64,000 nucleotides of DNA from Acidobacteriota bacterium (GCA_003165465.1 PLUM01000037.1:1-64000); one strand, 5' to 3'; positions 27,901 through 36,950 are shown, counted from the stretch's first letter. A program made the numbers and translations. The notes: generated from the sequence alone by a model not told the origin.

Positions 27901-28920
27901 TTCCAGATCGGGCAGATCCACCGTGCGATTGTCGGCATGGTAGCTGCCGTGCGCGGACATGTTGCCGGGATGAAACCATTCGTTCTTCACCGTGATCCGG
28001 TCGGCCGTATAACGTCCGCTGAAATTTACATGGTCGGGCGAGTAGCTTGCTTCGCCGGTAAACTCGATGTGCGCGCCCGGCACGTCCTGCCAGCGCAGAA
28101 TCGTCCACAGGTCTTCGAGGCGCACCTGGCCGCGATACCGGAAGGTCCAGGCAGGCTGCGCGAAATTCGCCAGGTCGGCCTGCGCGTCGATTTCGCTGCC
28201 GGCCGTTTTCCATTGCAACTGCGTCACGGAGAGCGAATTCTGCCGGAGAATGAATCGCCCCGAGAAATTCGACGTGAAGGGCAAGTTGCTCATGGCCGCG
28301 ATTTCGAAGTTCTGCCAGGCGATCCGGCCAACGTAGGCTGGGTGTCCGCCGTCGCCAGCATAGTTCATGGCATATTCGAAACGCCCGCCCCTGGCCTGGA
28401 GCGGGATTCGCGTGTCATTCCACAGAATTTCGCCGTCATCGAGGCGCAACTGCGCAATCTTCAAATCGAAAAGGCTCCGAATTGCCAGCGCACCGGCGCT
28501 CACGGAAATTTTTGGACCGGGGATATTCGTCGAGCCGTCCTTCGCGACTTGAACGTGCGCCGAGAAGCGGGAAATCGTCACATTACCCAGCGAAATCCTG
28601 CGTCCCCAGAACGATTCGATATGAATGTTGAGCTGCAAGGCATCCGCGTGAAACAGCGGAGGGCTGCCTGCCGGTTCCCGGCCATGCAAGGTTAATCCGT
28701 CGAAACGCGCGGTGAGCAACCGCCAACTAAAATGGACATTGCCCACCTCGACGTGCGCCCCGGTGGTTCTCTCCAACTGTTCGACAATCGTGCGGCGGGC
28801 CCAGCGGTCCACGAGCCCTGTGGCGACCGCATAGGAAAGGACCAGTCCCGTGGCCAGTGCCAGGGCGACGGCAATCCCCAGCCCGTGTTTCAGTCCGAAT
28901 TTACGCTTGGTTTCGTTCAT
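24952..28920 (-). CDS. tamB: TamB-like translocation and assembly module protein
   Basis: A 1322-aa inner-membrane-anchored, periplasm-spanning protein. An N-terminal anchor helix (GIAVALALATGLVLSYAVAT) is followed by about 1000 residues of repetitive beta-strand AsmA/TamB-type sequence and the C-terminal DUF490/TamB domain (LTLAYRSDPPLPSSDIIELL, ALGQTGEESA). TamB works with an outer-membrane BamA-family protein to deliver barrel proteins and, more generally, phospholipids across the envelope. It lies 22 bases after the SurA-like gene and follows the BamA/TamA-like gene in one operon, which supports the assignment. Confidence 0.92.
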   Translation of the reverse strand: MNETKRKFGLKHGLGIAVALALATGLVLSYAVATGLVDRWARRTIVEQLERTTGAHVEVGNVHFSWRLLTARFDGLTLHGREPAGSPPLFHADALQLNIHIESFWGRRISLGNVTISRFSAHVQVAKDGSTNIPGPKISVSAGALAIRSLFDLKIAQLRLDDGEILWNDTRIPLQARGGRFEYAMNYAGDGGHPAYVGRIAWQNFEIAAMSNLPFTSNFSGRFILRQNSLSVTQLQWKTAGSEIDAQADLANFAQPAWTFRYRGQVRLEDLWTILRWQDVPGAHIEFTGEASYSPDHVNFSGRYTADRITVKNEWFHPGNMSAHGSYHADNRTVDLPDLEALALGGNVSSHVSVNLAKLEFRADSKIRGLDLRKALAAEDNKNLPIIPLHWGSRMDIDATTTWVADLQHVDSQGTTVWTPPATLAPGQIPTSAHFGFHFNMDHRQFVFLPAEITTPSSRIQFRGALSTVDSSIDLTVDTEDLTLWDDFINRLSGPDEKPEVIGGHVHWEGRLTGPVGDPTFTGHAKATQARYGSLLWDELEGETTYSSNQFYFARARARRGRASVDLELTMDLDEWEFTPESEWKADANLVGSDTDDLQKLLGTSYPAHGLLTGQFHGKGTRAQPEFSGLFDLADATAGAWRFERARGQLAVQPGEVRILNAEVRLAAHTPGAPAGILTGNLDYHTGTRNVSFDVTGAAIPLESIDAIQMAHLPVAGRLNLQAHGEGPLRAPELHATLRLVDLKLGNDVVGSFDGKVDSDGRHLSATIDSAMPSGKLSGKIDMGLDGDYPVTAEATAEGIDFNPFIVSALHLSHLNGHSMVDGHFAVAGFGAHPETLAVEVNLYRLLFDFQTVKLENVGPVRLTYRRDEVRVERANLRGTDTDVHISGSARFTGDRALNLRLDGLASLQLLSGFLPQLEASGRAQINAAVGGTVATPRFNGKVHVEGASLRYGEFPMGLSNVAGDFNFDASRVVFDNVVAESGGGRLTIGGTVMYGEGPINYVINARSDQLRIRYPVGMSWMGGGTLRLAGNDEAATLSGRIVVDRLLMVEGFDFGSFLVSSKEPATGFTTDSAFLRNLQFDIQAVSSPDSRMEWTGARLLTDANLRLRGTWEHPILLGHIHLLGGEMSFRGSHYTIARGDINFANPLRLDPVVNVEATTTIRQFEVTLDFTGPASRLTLAYRSDPPLPSSDIIELLALGQTGEESAARSATGQTLGVGASTLLSEAISSQLGGRVQRLFGISHFGVGPSVAGLNTQQNTIASVTIEQQITRGLVITYITDITTTQYQVIQIEYSINREFSVIALRDENGTFGLDVVRKTRF

Positions 28921-28942
28921 GGTTTCGAATGCCGGTTGCCGG

Positions 28943-29599
28943 TCAGGGTTTGCCGCTCGATGTTTCGATCTCTATTTTCAGCCGCGATTTTGTTTCGTCC
29001 AGCCATTTCACCGTCTGGCCGCTGATTCCCCGCTGAACGAGCAGTTCGCGGATTTGTCCTTCGACCGCGGCAGGGGCCGGCGCCGGCTGATTTGTTTTCG
29101 CAAGCTCCGGCAGCAATTCCTTCTGGTAATACGAGTCAATGTCCTCGGGTTCGATTTGCACGGTCGACCGGAATTTGTAGTCGATGTATCGCTCGACGTA
29201 AATCTGGCGCCTCAGCAACTGCCTCACCTGGGCTGGGGAAAGGCCAAGCTCGTTCAGGCGGGATGCATAATTTTCCGGACTCGCAAAATGCTCTCCGAGC
29301 CTAGCCAGTTCGCGGTCAATCTCCGATTTTGCGGGCTCCGGAAAATGCGCCGCCGCAGCCTCGGTCCCCACCACCCACTGTTCGATCAATTCTTCGAGCA
29401 GCTTATCGTCGCTCTCCGCATGGTCTTCGATCAGTTGCTGGAGGGCGCCCAGTTCGCGCACCTGGCTCTCGAGAATAATATCGCCCTCGATGCGCGCGAC
29501 GATGCGGTCCACCACGCGCGACGATTGCGCGGCCGCGGCGGCGCAAGGGGCATGCGCCAGGGCCGCGAACATAACGAAAATGAAAATGGTGCGCCGCAT
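28943..29599 (-). CDS. SurA N-domain-like periplasmic protein lacking PPIase domains
   Basis: A 218-aa exported protein. The start ATG overlaps the stop of the upstream TamA-like gene (TGATG). A signal peptide (IFIFVMFAALAHAPCAAAAA) is followed by the helical chaperone-type pattern of SurA (VVDRIVARIEGDIILESQVR, LLEELIEQWVVGTEAAA) and a helix RQLLRRQIYVERYIDYKF. The parvulin prolyl isomerase domain that normally follows is absent; the protein ends after a Pro/Ala-rich linker and one more helix. It is probably a periplasmic chaperone feeding the Tam system. Confidence 0.82.
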   Translation of the reverse strand: MRRTIFIFVMFAALAHAPCAAAAAQSSRVVDRIVARIEGDIILESQVRELGALQQLIEDHAESDDKLLEELIEQWVVGTEAAAAHFPEPAKSEIDRELARLGEHFASPENYASRLNELGLSPAQVRQLLRRQIYVERYIDYKFRSTVQIEPEDIDSYYQKELLPELAKTNQPAPAPAAVEGQIRELLVQRGISGQTVKWLDETKSRLKIEIETSSGKP

Positions 29600-32500
29600 C
29601 AGAACGTCGTCCCCAAGTTGACAAAGAATTGGAAGCTGGGAAGTCTCGAAAGCGTTGTCAGGCACGCTGCCGTGATGGTGCCCGGGCACGTGCCGCCGCT
29701 TTGAATCAGGAATTGCGCGGGGTTCAACTGGTAGCCGAGATCGAACGCCACGGGCCCGATCGGCGTGCCGTAGCGAAACTCGAATCCCACCGTGTGCGAA
29801 AAATATCTCAATTCGTTCGTGCAGTTCGTCAAACACACTTGCGGATTGGCCGGATCGAACGTGGGCGCCGGCGGGGCAATGTGAAGCGAAAGTTTTCGTA
29901 TGCTGGGGAATACGTTGCCTGCGTCATAAAACACGGCGCCGCCCAGGCGGTTGCCAATCAGCGGCAGATGCATCGGAAAGCGCAGGTCCTGGTTAAACAC
30001 GATCATCGCTTGTCCGCCAATGGGAAAGCCGGTGACGGGATCGCGCGGCCCGGCCTGATTCAGGCCAAACCCGCGCAAGGACGTGCCGCCGCCGCTGAAG
30101 AAGCGCTCGGGCAGGGGAATGTCGTTGGAAAGAGAACCGCCGTAAGGCGTCTGCATGCCGAAGCGGGTCGAGCGCGCAAAGACCAGCCGTCGGCCGATCG
30201 GGTGATAGGTCGAATTCTGCAAGTAAAGGCGGAGGAAGTTCGCCGACGAGCCGATGGGCCTCATGGCCACGGCGAGGTCCACATTTTCGAAATCTCCGCG
30301 GCTCGGATCGGAGGGACTGTTGCGGTGGTCGTGGAGCCAGCTCACGCCAAATTCGGAGACTTCCGTATTTTGGCTGAACAGCGGAATTTCCTCGGCCGCG
30401 ATTTTGAGATTGCTGGCGACCACATGCCGGTACGCATAGCGGTAGAGGATCGAACTGGTGGGTGAGATGCGCTCGGAGAGTCGGATGGATCCTTCCGCCC
30501 GCCGCGAATCGAACGTTTGCACATCGCGAGACGTTTCGTAAAAGGCGGTTAGCTGCAGGCTGAAATTGGAAGAGCCAAAATAATTCGGCGCCGTATACGC
30601 AAGGAGCGCGCGGCCTTGAATCGTGCTGGCCCGCACCTTGAACGAGAGCGAGTCCGCGCGCCCCGTAAGATTCGCTTTCGTAAGTTCAAGCGTGCCGCGT
30701 GGAGCGAAGCTGAGCGTTGTGGCCGTGGCGCTGTTGGCGCTGCCCAGGCGCTGCGCCTCGAATCCCAGGCCGTATGCGAACGTGTATCGCTTGGCCTCGT
30801 CCACCATGACGACGATGGTCTTCCGCTCGTCCTTGCCTTCGGGATTTTGCGGCGCGATCGAAACCCGGCTGAAAATTCCCAGGTTGTAGAGCTTCCGCTG
30901 CGTTTCGACGACGGCGCTTTCGCTCAGCGGTTCACCCGGCTTGATTCCCACTTCGCGCGAAATCACGCCGGGGCGAGTGTGCTCGTAGCCGCTGAGCAGC
31001 ACGCGCGCAACCAGCTCCTGGGGCCCTTCCGTGATGCGATACGTCAGCTGGACGGTTGGGCCCGCGTTCTCTCCCGCGGGAGGCAATTTCTCCTCTTGGA
31101 CCGAAAACCGGGCCTCCGAGAAGCCCTGGTTGTAATAAAGAGCGAGAATGTTGTCACGGTCGGATGACACGTTGAATTCGGAATAGGGCTGCCCTTTGGA
31201 CGAGCCAATGACTCCCAGGAGTTCATCCTGGTTGAGTTGCTGATTGCCTTCAATGGCCAGGCTCGCCACTCGGGTTTGCTTTCCTTCCTCGATCACAAAC
31301 CGGACAAACCGGTCTCCCTGGCGGCCTTTGTAATTATCGACAAGCTGGCTCCGCACATCGGTATCCTGAAAGCCGTTGGCGACGTAGAGGTTGCGAATGG
31401 AAGCGACGTCGTCCTGCAGTGTCATGCTCGAGTATCGCCCCGGAGAGGCGTAGGCGGCGGGCTGAATCTTGAGCCGGTTTCGAAGCAACTCCGAGTCGAA
31501 GTATTTGTTGCCCGTGAATTCCACGCCTTCCAACCGGTGGCGGTCGCCGCGATTGATCTGGTAGGTGACCACGCGGGCGGTTTTATGCGTGGCCTTGCCC
31601 GATTCCTTCGCGGGCGCTTCCGAGATCGTGTAGCTCACTTGCGCGTCAAAGTAGCCGTCGCGTTCGAACCACTCGCGCAGGGAACGCCGCCCTTCCTGGA
31701 GAAGATCCTCGTCCATCGTGCCTTCTCGATGGATGGGAACCAGCCGGCGCAAGGTTCCCGCCGAAACTTTCGCTCCTTCCGCAACCAGACGAACTTCCAG
31801 CCCCGCATACAGCGTGAAGTCCACCGGCACGCGATTGGCCTGCGCATCGTACGCGCCGCGATGGATGGTGACTCGCGCGCCCAGATAATCCTTGCCCGCC
31901 AGCCATTTTCGCGTTCGCTCGGCCACGCGATTCAGGCGGTCGGTCGTCAATTCGGTTCCCGGCTTGAGGTTCAGATGGCCGCGAAGCTCCGCGTCGGAAA
32001 ATTGCGTCTGATTTTGAATGGTGATCGCGCCGATCCGGGCTCGCGGTTCGGCGGCCACGCGCACGACAATGTCGATCTCAAACGTGTCGGGATGCGGCGT
32101 GGCCGCGTAATCGATTTTGGTCCGATACTGTCCCTCGTCCTCCAGGGCCTGGCGGAGACGGTCGATGGCCTCTTTCATGTCGGTTTCGCGGAACGGTTCT
32201 CCGACGTTGAGCCGCAGCGCGGACAGCGCCTGCGCCTCTCCCGGAGGCTCGCGCAATCCTTCGATCCGCACACGGTTGATATAAAAATTTTGGCGGACAA
32301 CATAATCCAGGCGGACTCCGCCCGGGACATCGGCGAGTTCGGCGCGCAAATCCGCATAGCGGCCCGAGCGGAAAAGTTCTCGCAGGCTCGCGCTCTCCGC
32401 TTCCATGGAAAAAGGCTGGCCGGGCTGAAGCGTCAGCCGGGGAGGATTCTGTTCGAGCACGGCGCCTGATTCGGCGACGATGCGTACGGCGACGACGCGC

Positions 32501-32613
32501 GGCGGCTCAACGGGAGCGGTGTTCTGCGCGGCGATAGGCCCCGCGCAGAGTAACCAAAACCCCGGCAGCCATGCGGCAAACCGTAAGAAGGGACGATAAG
32601 CGATTGGCATCAC
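29599..32613 (-). CDS. tamA: BamA/TamA-family outer membrane protein with POTRA repeats
   Basis: A 1004-aa Omp85-family protein. A signal peptide (LPGFWLLCAGPIAAQ) is followed by about five POTRA domains up to residue 590 (for example INRVRIEGLREPPGE, VEFTGNKYFDSELLRNRL, VLLSGYEHTRPGVISREVG) and a 16-strand barrel. The barrel contains the late GGTSLRGFGLNQAG motif, which matches the conserved lid-lock loop (V/I)RGF, and a C-terminal aromatic residue. First gene of the tamA-surA-like-tamB operon. Members with more than three POTRA domains resemble BamA, but linkage to tamB favours TamA function. Confidence 0.9.
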   Translation of the reverse strand: MMPIAYRPFLRFAAWLPGFWLLCAGPIAAQNTAPVEPPRVVAVRIVAESGAVLEQNPPRLTLQPGQPFSMEAESASLRELFRSGRYADLRAELADVPGGVRLDYVVRQNFYINRVRIEGLREPPGEAQALSALRLNVGEPFRETDMKEAIDRLRQALEDEGQYRTKIDYAATPHPDTFEIDIVVRVAAEPRARIGAITIQNQTQFSDAELRGHLNLKPGTELTTDRLNRVAERTRKWLAGKDYLGARVTIHRGAYDAQANRVPVDFTLYAGLEVRLVAEGAKVSAGTLRRLVPIHREGTMDEDLLQEGRRSLREWFERDGYFDAQVSYTISEAPAKESGKATHKTARVVTYQINRGDRHRLEGVEFTGNKYFDSELLRNRLKIQPAAYASPGRYSSMTLQDDVASIRNLYVANGFQDTDVRSQLVDNYKGRQGDRFVRFVIEEGKQTRVASLAIEGNQQLNQDELLGVIGSSKGQPYSEFNVSSDRDNILALYYNQGFSEARFSVQEEKLPPAGENAGPTVQLTYRITEGPQELVARVLLSGYEHTRPGVISREVGIKPGEPLSESAVVETQRKLYNLGIFSRVSIAPQNPEGKDERKTIVVMVDEAKRYTFAYGLGFEAQRLGSANSATATTLSFAPRGTLELTKANLTGRADSLSFKVRASTIQGRALLAYTAPNYFGSSNFSLQLTAFYETSRDVQTFDSRRAEGSIRLSERISPTSSILYRYAYRHVVASNLKIAAEEIPLFSQNTEVSEFGVSWLHDHRNSPSDPSRGDFENVDLAVAMRPIGSSANFLRLYLQNSTYHPIGRRLVFARSTRFGMQTPYGGSLSNDIPLPERFFSGGGTSLRGFGLNQAGPRDPVTGFPIGGQAMIVFNQDLRFPMHLPLIGNRLGGAVFYDAGNVFPSIRKLSLHIAPPAPTFDPANPQVCLTNCTNELRYFSHTVGFEFRYGTPIGPVAFDLGYQLNPAQFLIQSGGTCPGTITAACLTTLSRLPSFQFFVNLGTTF

Positions 32614-32957
32614 GTTTCACGAGAACTCTAGCGTAGCATAGTGGGATTGCGTGGCCGGAGCGAATTCCACGTACCACGCCGAATGCGTCACTCGATTTCC
32701 CGCGCGGCTCCGGGGGCGGTATCATGTGAAGTAGGACAGACTTCAGCCTGTCCGGTTTTGATTTTGCGCATGCAAGAAAGAAGACAGGCGGAAGAGCCTG
32801 TGTGGCAACGGCCAAATGTTTGCAGGGCACGGCTTCAGCCGTGCCGTAACGTTTGGGGAATTGATACGGCTTTAGCCGCTGGCTGTTTCAGCTTCGCGTG
32901 ACCACACAAGCTCGGAAGCCTGTCCTGCGTAAACAATCGGGAGACGCGCTCGGCTCG
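32614..32957. other. Intergenic region with repeat hairpins (344 bp)
   Basis: Between divergent genes. 32730-32800 is a degraded family A twin-hairpin (GGACAGACTTCAGCCTGTCC left, GACAGGCGGAAGAGCCTGT right). 32826-32845 is a perfect hairpin GGCACGGCTTCAGCCGTGCC, and 32867-32880 holds the remnant ACGGCTTTAGCCGC. A GTG at 32898 opens the frame of the next gene earlier than the start chosen. No other gene is seen. Confidence 0.75.
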
Positions 32958-33998
32958 ATGGACCCCAAATCTTACGAACGATATTCGAGGCAGATTCTTT
33001 TCAGCGAACTCGGCGAGGCGGGCCAGCAGCGCCTGCTCGATTCCTCGGCCGTGATCATCGGCTGCGGCGCGCTGGGCACCGCGCTCGCAAATCTGCTCGT
33101 GCGCGCGGGCGTTGGAAAACTCCGCATCGTGGACCGCGATTTCGTCGAGCCTTCCAATTTGCAGCGCCAGACGCTGTTCGAGGAGTCCGACGCGCTGGAA
33201 GCCCTGCCCAAGGCTGTCGCCGCCGAGCGCCGCCTGCGCGCCATCAATTCCGGCGTGTCGGTCGAGGGGATCGTCGCCGACGTAAGCCCGAAAAACGCCG
33301 AGGAATTGTTGAGCGGATTTCCGCTCATTCTCGATGGAACGGACAATTTCGAGACGCGCTTCCTGCTGAACGACGTTGCGATTCATTTGAATGTTCCCTG
33401 GATTTACGCCGCCGTCGTCGCCAGCTACGGCGTAACGCTTACCGTGCGGCCCGGCCAAACCGCGTGCCTCGCGTGCGCGCTCGAAAGCGAAAACGAGAGC
33501 GGCCCTCGGACCACGGGCACGGAGGACACCTGCGACACCATCGGCGTTCTGGGCGCGGCGGCGGGCGTGATCGCGTCGATCGAAGCGGCAGAGGCCATCA
33601 AGCTGCTCGCCGGGAAATACGAATCCGCGGATGGGCGGCTCATTTCGTTCGACGTGTGGTCCGGGAAATTTCAATCTGTGCGTGTGGCGCGCAATCCGCA
33701 ATGCCGCGCCTGCGTGCGGCGAGATTTCCGTTACCTCGAAGGAGAGGCGCAACCCCACTTGACGATGTGCGGCCGCGATTCCGTGCAGATTCATGAACGC
33801 AGCCGGCAACTCGATCTCTCCGCGCTCGGCAAGCGCATCGCGCCAACCGTGGCCGAAGTTCGCGAGAACGGTTTTCTGTTGCGGTTTCGCGTGCCGCCCT
33901 ACGAAATGACCGTGTTCGCCGATGGCCGCGCCATCATCAAGGGCACGCGCGACGCGAGCGTGGCGCGGTCGCTCTACGCCCGCTATATCGGCGCATGA
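32958..33998 (+). CDS. ThiF/MoeB/HesA-family adenylyltransferase (E1-like)
   Basis: A 346-aa protein that would adenylate the C-terminal glycine of a ubiquitin-like sulfur carrier (ThiS or MoaD type). ERYSRQILF lies at the N-terminus, followed by the ATP-binding loop IIGCGALGTALANLL, the acidic DRDFVEPSNLQRQ segment, DGTDNFETRFLLND and two zinc-type CxxC pairs (CLAC, CRAC). The ATG at 32958 fits the family start; GTG 32898 would add 20 residues without support. No carrier protein gene lies nearby. The C-terminal 70 residues are a small extra domain. Whether it serves thiamine or molybdopterin synthesis cannot be told here. Confidence 0.88.
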   Translation: MDPKSYERYSRQILFSELGEAGQQRLLDSSAVIIGCGALGTALANLLVRAGVGKLRIVDRDFVEPSNLQRQTLFEESDALEALPKAVAAERRLRAINSGVSVEGIVADVSPKNAEELLSGFPLILDGTDNFETRFLLNDVAIHLNVPWIYAAVVASYGVTLTVRPGQTACLACALESENESGPRTTGTEDTCDTIGVLGAAAGVIASIEAAEAIKLLAGKYESADGRLISFDVWSGKFQSVRVARNPQCRACVRRDFRYLEGEAQPHLTMCGRDSVQIHERSRQLDLSALGKRIAPTVAEVRENGFLLRFRVPPYEMTVFADGRAIIKGTRDASVARSLYARYIGA

Positions 33999-34075
33999 AG
34001 AGTGGTTCAATGTAGCGCGCACAATTCGCGCGGGCTGGAGACGCTGCGAAAAAGGATTCTCGAACGCGGCAACAA

Positions 34076-34170
34076 AAATCCCGGGTCTGAAGACCCGGGC
34101 TACAGCATGGGCGCGGCCGTGGCGAATTGCTGTAGCCCGCCTCTTCAGAGGCGGGGTCTTTCATCAGGTG
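34076..34170. repeat. Twin-hairpin intergenic repeat, family B, copy 1
   Basis: Left hairpin CCCGGGTCTGAAGACCCGGG followed by CTACA; right half TGTAGCCCGCCTCTTCAGAGGCGGGG. A variable middle of about 25 bases separates them. The right part continues into a sequence shared with other copies (ATGCAACACG). Lies in the 269-base gap before the acyl-CoA synthetase. Confidence 0.85.
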
Positions 34171-34267
34171 ATGCAACACGCTCTTGTCATTTCACGCTTT
34201 ACTCGGAATGACAAAAGGGCGGGACACTTTTCCCACAGCCTGTAAACTCCGTGCTATAAAACAACAC

Positions 34268-35935
34268 ATGAATTTCCTGGAACATATTTTCTCGAATTTG
34301 CGGCAGGCGGGCGGCCGGGTAGTTTTGGCCGAAGCGCGCGCGGGAGGCAATCGAACCGCGACGGGCGCGGGCCTGCTCGCCCAAATCGCCGCCGCGCGCG
34401 TGTTTCTGCGCGCATCGGGCCTTGCCAAGGGAGACCGCTGCGCGCTCGTCGCTCCCAATAGTATCCGCTGGGCCGCGCTCGATCTCGCGATCATCGCCGA
34501 GGGCCTGATTGCCGTTCCGATGTACGCCCGCCAGGCGGCCGCCGAATTGGCCGCGATGCTGCGCGACGCCGAGCCCGGCCTGATTTGCTGCGGCGATGCG
34601 GCGCTTCGCGATGCCATCGCGGCGGCGTTGCCGCCCGCGGATCAGAAGAATGCGCCGCGTTTCGTGCTGCTCGACGAAATCTTCAGCGCCGCTTCGCAGC
34701 CAGCAAAGAGCGCGCCAGACGAGCCCGCCGCTATTTCCGCCGAGGAAACGGTCGCCATCCTGTACACGTCGGGAACATCGGGCGAAGCCAAAGGCGTGAT
34801 GCTCACGGCCGGCAATATCGGCCACATGCTTTCTTGCACCGGATCGCGCCTGGACGATTTGATGGGGCCTCGCGCGGTCCCGGACCGCGTATTCCACTAC
34901 CTGCCGTTTTGTTTCGCGGGATCGTGGGTTTTACTTTTGTCGTGCCTGTCGCGGACGAGCACCCTCACCATGTCCATGGACCTCGCGAAACTCGCCGACG
35001 AAATTCGCGTCGCGGCCCCGGATTATTTCCTGAACGTGCCCACGTTGCTTGAGCGCATTCGCACCGGCGTCGACGAAAATATCCACAAGCGCGGCGGCGC
35101 GATCTCCGGCATTTTTGAGCGCGCCCAGGCGGCCTGGCTGCGCGTCGACGCCAAGTCGCCCCATCCGTGGGATTTTTTTTGGCTGGGCCTCGCCGGCCTT
35201 CTGATTTTTCCGTCCATTCGCAAACGGATGGGGCCGAATCTGCGCGCGCTGATATGCGGGTCCGCTCCGCTGGCGCGCGAAACGCAGATCTTTTTCATGA
35301 TGCTCGGGATTCGCGTCCTGCAGGTGTACGGCCTCACGGAAACCACCGCCATCTGCACGATGGACGATCCCCGGCGCGTCGAGCCGGGACGCGTTGGCCC
35401 CGCCATTCCTGGCATCGAAATGAAAGTGGGAGAGAACGGCGAAATCGTCGTTCGTGGCCCGAACATTTTTCCTGGTTATTGGCGCAGGCCCGAGCAAACT
35501 GCAGCGGTGCTGCACGACGGATGGTTTCACACCGGCGATCAGGGCGAGGCGGATGCAAACGGAAATTGGTGCATCACGGGGCGCTTGAAAAATCTCATCA
35601 TCCTCAATTCCGGCCACAACATTGCGCCGGAGCCGATCGAGGAGGAGCTGTTCCGCGCCGTGCCCGGCGCGCAGCACGTCATACTGGTCGGCAACGGCCG
35701 CAGTTTCCTCGGAGTGATCGTTACCGGCAGTGTTGCGGATGCTGAAATCGATTCGCAACTGGAACGGATCAACGCCGCGCTGCCGCACTACCGGAAGATT
35801 CGCAGGTTTCACCTGGCACGGGAATTATTTACGATTGAAAATGGATTGCTCACGGCCAATGGTAAATTGCGGCGTGATATCATCGCCGCGCGCTTTGCGG
35901 ATGAGATCGAACGCATGTACGCAAAGCCGGAGTGA
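34268..35935 (+). CDS. AMP-forming acyl-CoA synthetase
   Basis: A 555-aa ANL-superfamily ligase that activates a carboxylic acid, probably a fatty acid, to its acyl-AMP and then acyl-CoA. Visible motifs: A3 AILYTSGTSGEAKGVMLT near 190, A5 YGLTETTA, A7 GWFHTGDQG, A8 hinge LKNLIILNSGHNI, and the catalytic Lys in LTANGKLRRD near the end. The N-terminus was set at ATG 34268; a longer frame upstream reads through repeat-rich DNA. The crotonase gene follows 51 bases later, suggesting joint use in fatty or aromatic acid oxidation. Confidence 0.92.
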   Translation: MNFLEHIFSNLRQAGGRVVLAEARAGGNRTATGAGLLAQIAAARVFLRASGLAKGDRCALVAPNSIRWAALDLAIIAEGLIAVPMYARQAAAELAAMLRDAEPGLICCGDAALRDAIAAALPPADQKNAPRFVLLDEIFSAASQPAKSAPDEPAAISAEETVAILYTSGTSGEAKGVMLTAGNIGHMLSCTGSRLDDLMGPRAVPDRVFHYLPFCFAGSWVLLLSCLSRTSTLTMSMDLAKLADEIRVAAPDYFLNVPTLLERIRTGVDENIHKRGGAISGIFERAQAAWLRVDAKSPHPWDFFWLGLAGLLIFPSIRKRMGPNLRALICGSAPLARETQIFFMMLGIRVLQVYGLTETTAICTMDDPRRVEPGRVGPAIPGIEMKVGENGEIVVRGPNIFPGYWRRPEQTAAVLHDGWFHTGDQGEADANGNWCITGRLKNLIILNSGHNIAPEPIEEELFRAVPGAQHVILVGNGRSFLGVIVTGSVADAEIDSQLERINAALPHYRKIRRFHLARELFTIENGLLTANGKLRRDIIAARFADEIERMYAKPE

Positions 35936-35986
35936 ACGCGCCGCTGCACGGCGCATCCTTACACGGCAAAGGCAAAGGCTGAACGC

Positions 35987-36790
35987 ATGGATGAATACAA
36001 AGGAAAAACGCTCTCCTGGCGCCTGTCCGGTGGCGTTGTCGAGCTTGCGCTCGACCACCCTCCCGCCAACGAAATTGGCCTCGCCATGCTCGAGGATCTG
36101 GAGCGCTTCGCCGCCGCGCTTCCCGCGCTGGAATCGAAGGCCGTCGCGCTCATCCTCCACAGCGAACAGAAAGCGGGCTTCTCGGCCGGAGCGGACCTGC
36201 GCGAACTGTACGATCAGGCGCGAAAAATGGATGCGTCGTCCGCCGCGAAGGGAGTCCGCGCATTCCTCGAACGGATTCATGCCGTGCTCAACCGGCTGGA
36301 CACTTCTCCGCTCACGACCATCGCCGCCGTTCACGGCGTATGTTTTGGCGGCGGATTCGAACTGGCGCTGGTTTGCGACCTGATCGTCGCGGACAAGATG
36401 GCGCGATTTTGTTTTCCGGAATTGAGGCTCGGGTTGATCCCCGGCTTCGGCGGAATCCCCCGCCTGAAGCGAGACATTGGCAACGCCGTGGTGCGTGATC
36501 TCCTGCTCACCGGGCGCAGCATCAATGCCACCAAGGGGCTTTCCGTGGGCCTCGTGAGCCAGGTCGCGGCGGAAGGCGAAGCCCTGCGCAACGCTCGCGC
36601 CACCGCCGCGCAGACGTTGAAATTCGATCGCGCGACAACCGCCGCCGCGAAGCGTTTCATCAAGCCGCTGCCCGCCGAAGAACTGCGCCGCGAAATCGAT
36701 ATTTTCTGCGACCTCTTCATGCGCCCCGCAGTCATGGAAGGCCTGCGCAAGTTCGTCGAAAACGCCGGACCGCATCCCTACCTGCCGTAA
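35987..36790 (+). CDS. Enoyl-CoA hydratase/isomerase family protein (crotonase)
   Basis: A 267-aa crotonase. The oxyanion-hole segments are SAGADLREL near 67 and HGVCFGGGFELALVCDL near 115. Acidic residues at both catalytic positions are present (Glu in GGGFELA and Glu in FPELRLGLIPG), consistent with hydratase activity. LLTGRSINATKGLSVGLV follows as usual. It is co-directional with the acyl-CoA synthetase. The exact substrate (chain length, hydratase versus isomerase) cannot be read from sequence. Confidence 0.9.
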   Translation: MDEYKGKTLSWRLSGGVVELALDHPPANEIGLAMLEDLERFAAALPALESKAVALILHSEQKAGFSAGADLRELYDQARKMDASSAAKGVRAFLERIHAVLNRLDTSPLTTIAAVHGVCFGGGFELALVCDLIVADKMARFCFPELRLGLIPGFGGIPRLKRDIGNAVVRDLLLTGRSINATKGLSVGLVSQVAAEGEALRNARATAAQTLKFDRATTAAAKRFIKPLPAEELRREIDIFCDLFMRPAVMEGLRKFVENAGPHPYLP

Positions 36791-36839
36791 GCCCGCGACT
36801 TTTCTGTAGCACAGTCTTCACAGGTTTGGAAAAAATCTC

Positions 36840-36895
36840 AAGTACAGAGACGCGCGGGTTGGCGTAGGGGCACGGCATTGCCGTGCCCCTACTGC
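36840..36895. repeat. Palindromic repeat, family C, copy 1
   Basis: GTAGGGGCACGGC and GCCGTGCCCCTAC form a perfect 13-bp stem with an ATT loop (36864-36892). It is preceded by an AGAGACGCGCGGGTTGG stretch. The same unit recurs at about 62410-62462. Fills the gap between convergent crotonase and argJ genes and could act as a bidirectional terminator-like hairpin. Confidence 0.85.
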
Positions 36896-36950
36896 CACAC
36901 GGTAATGGATATTGCGGGGATTTGTGAGAAATTCAGCCTACTGCAAAACG

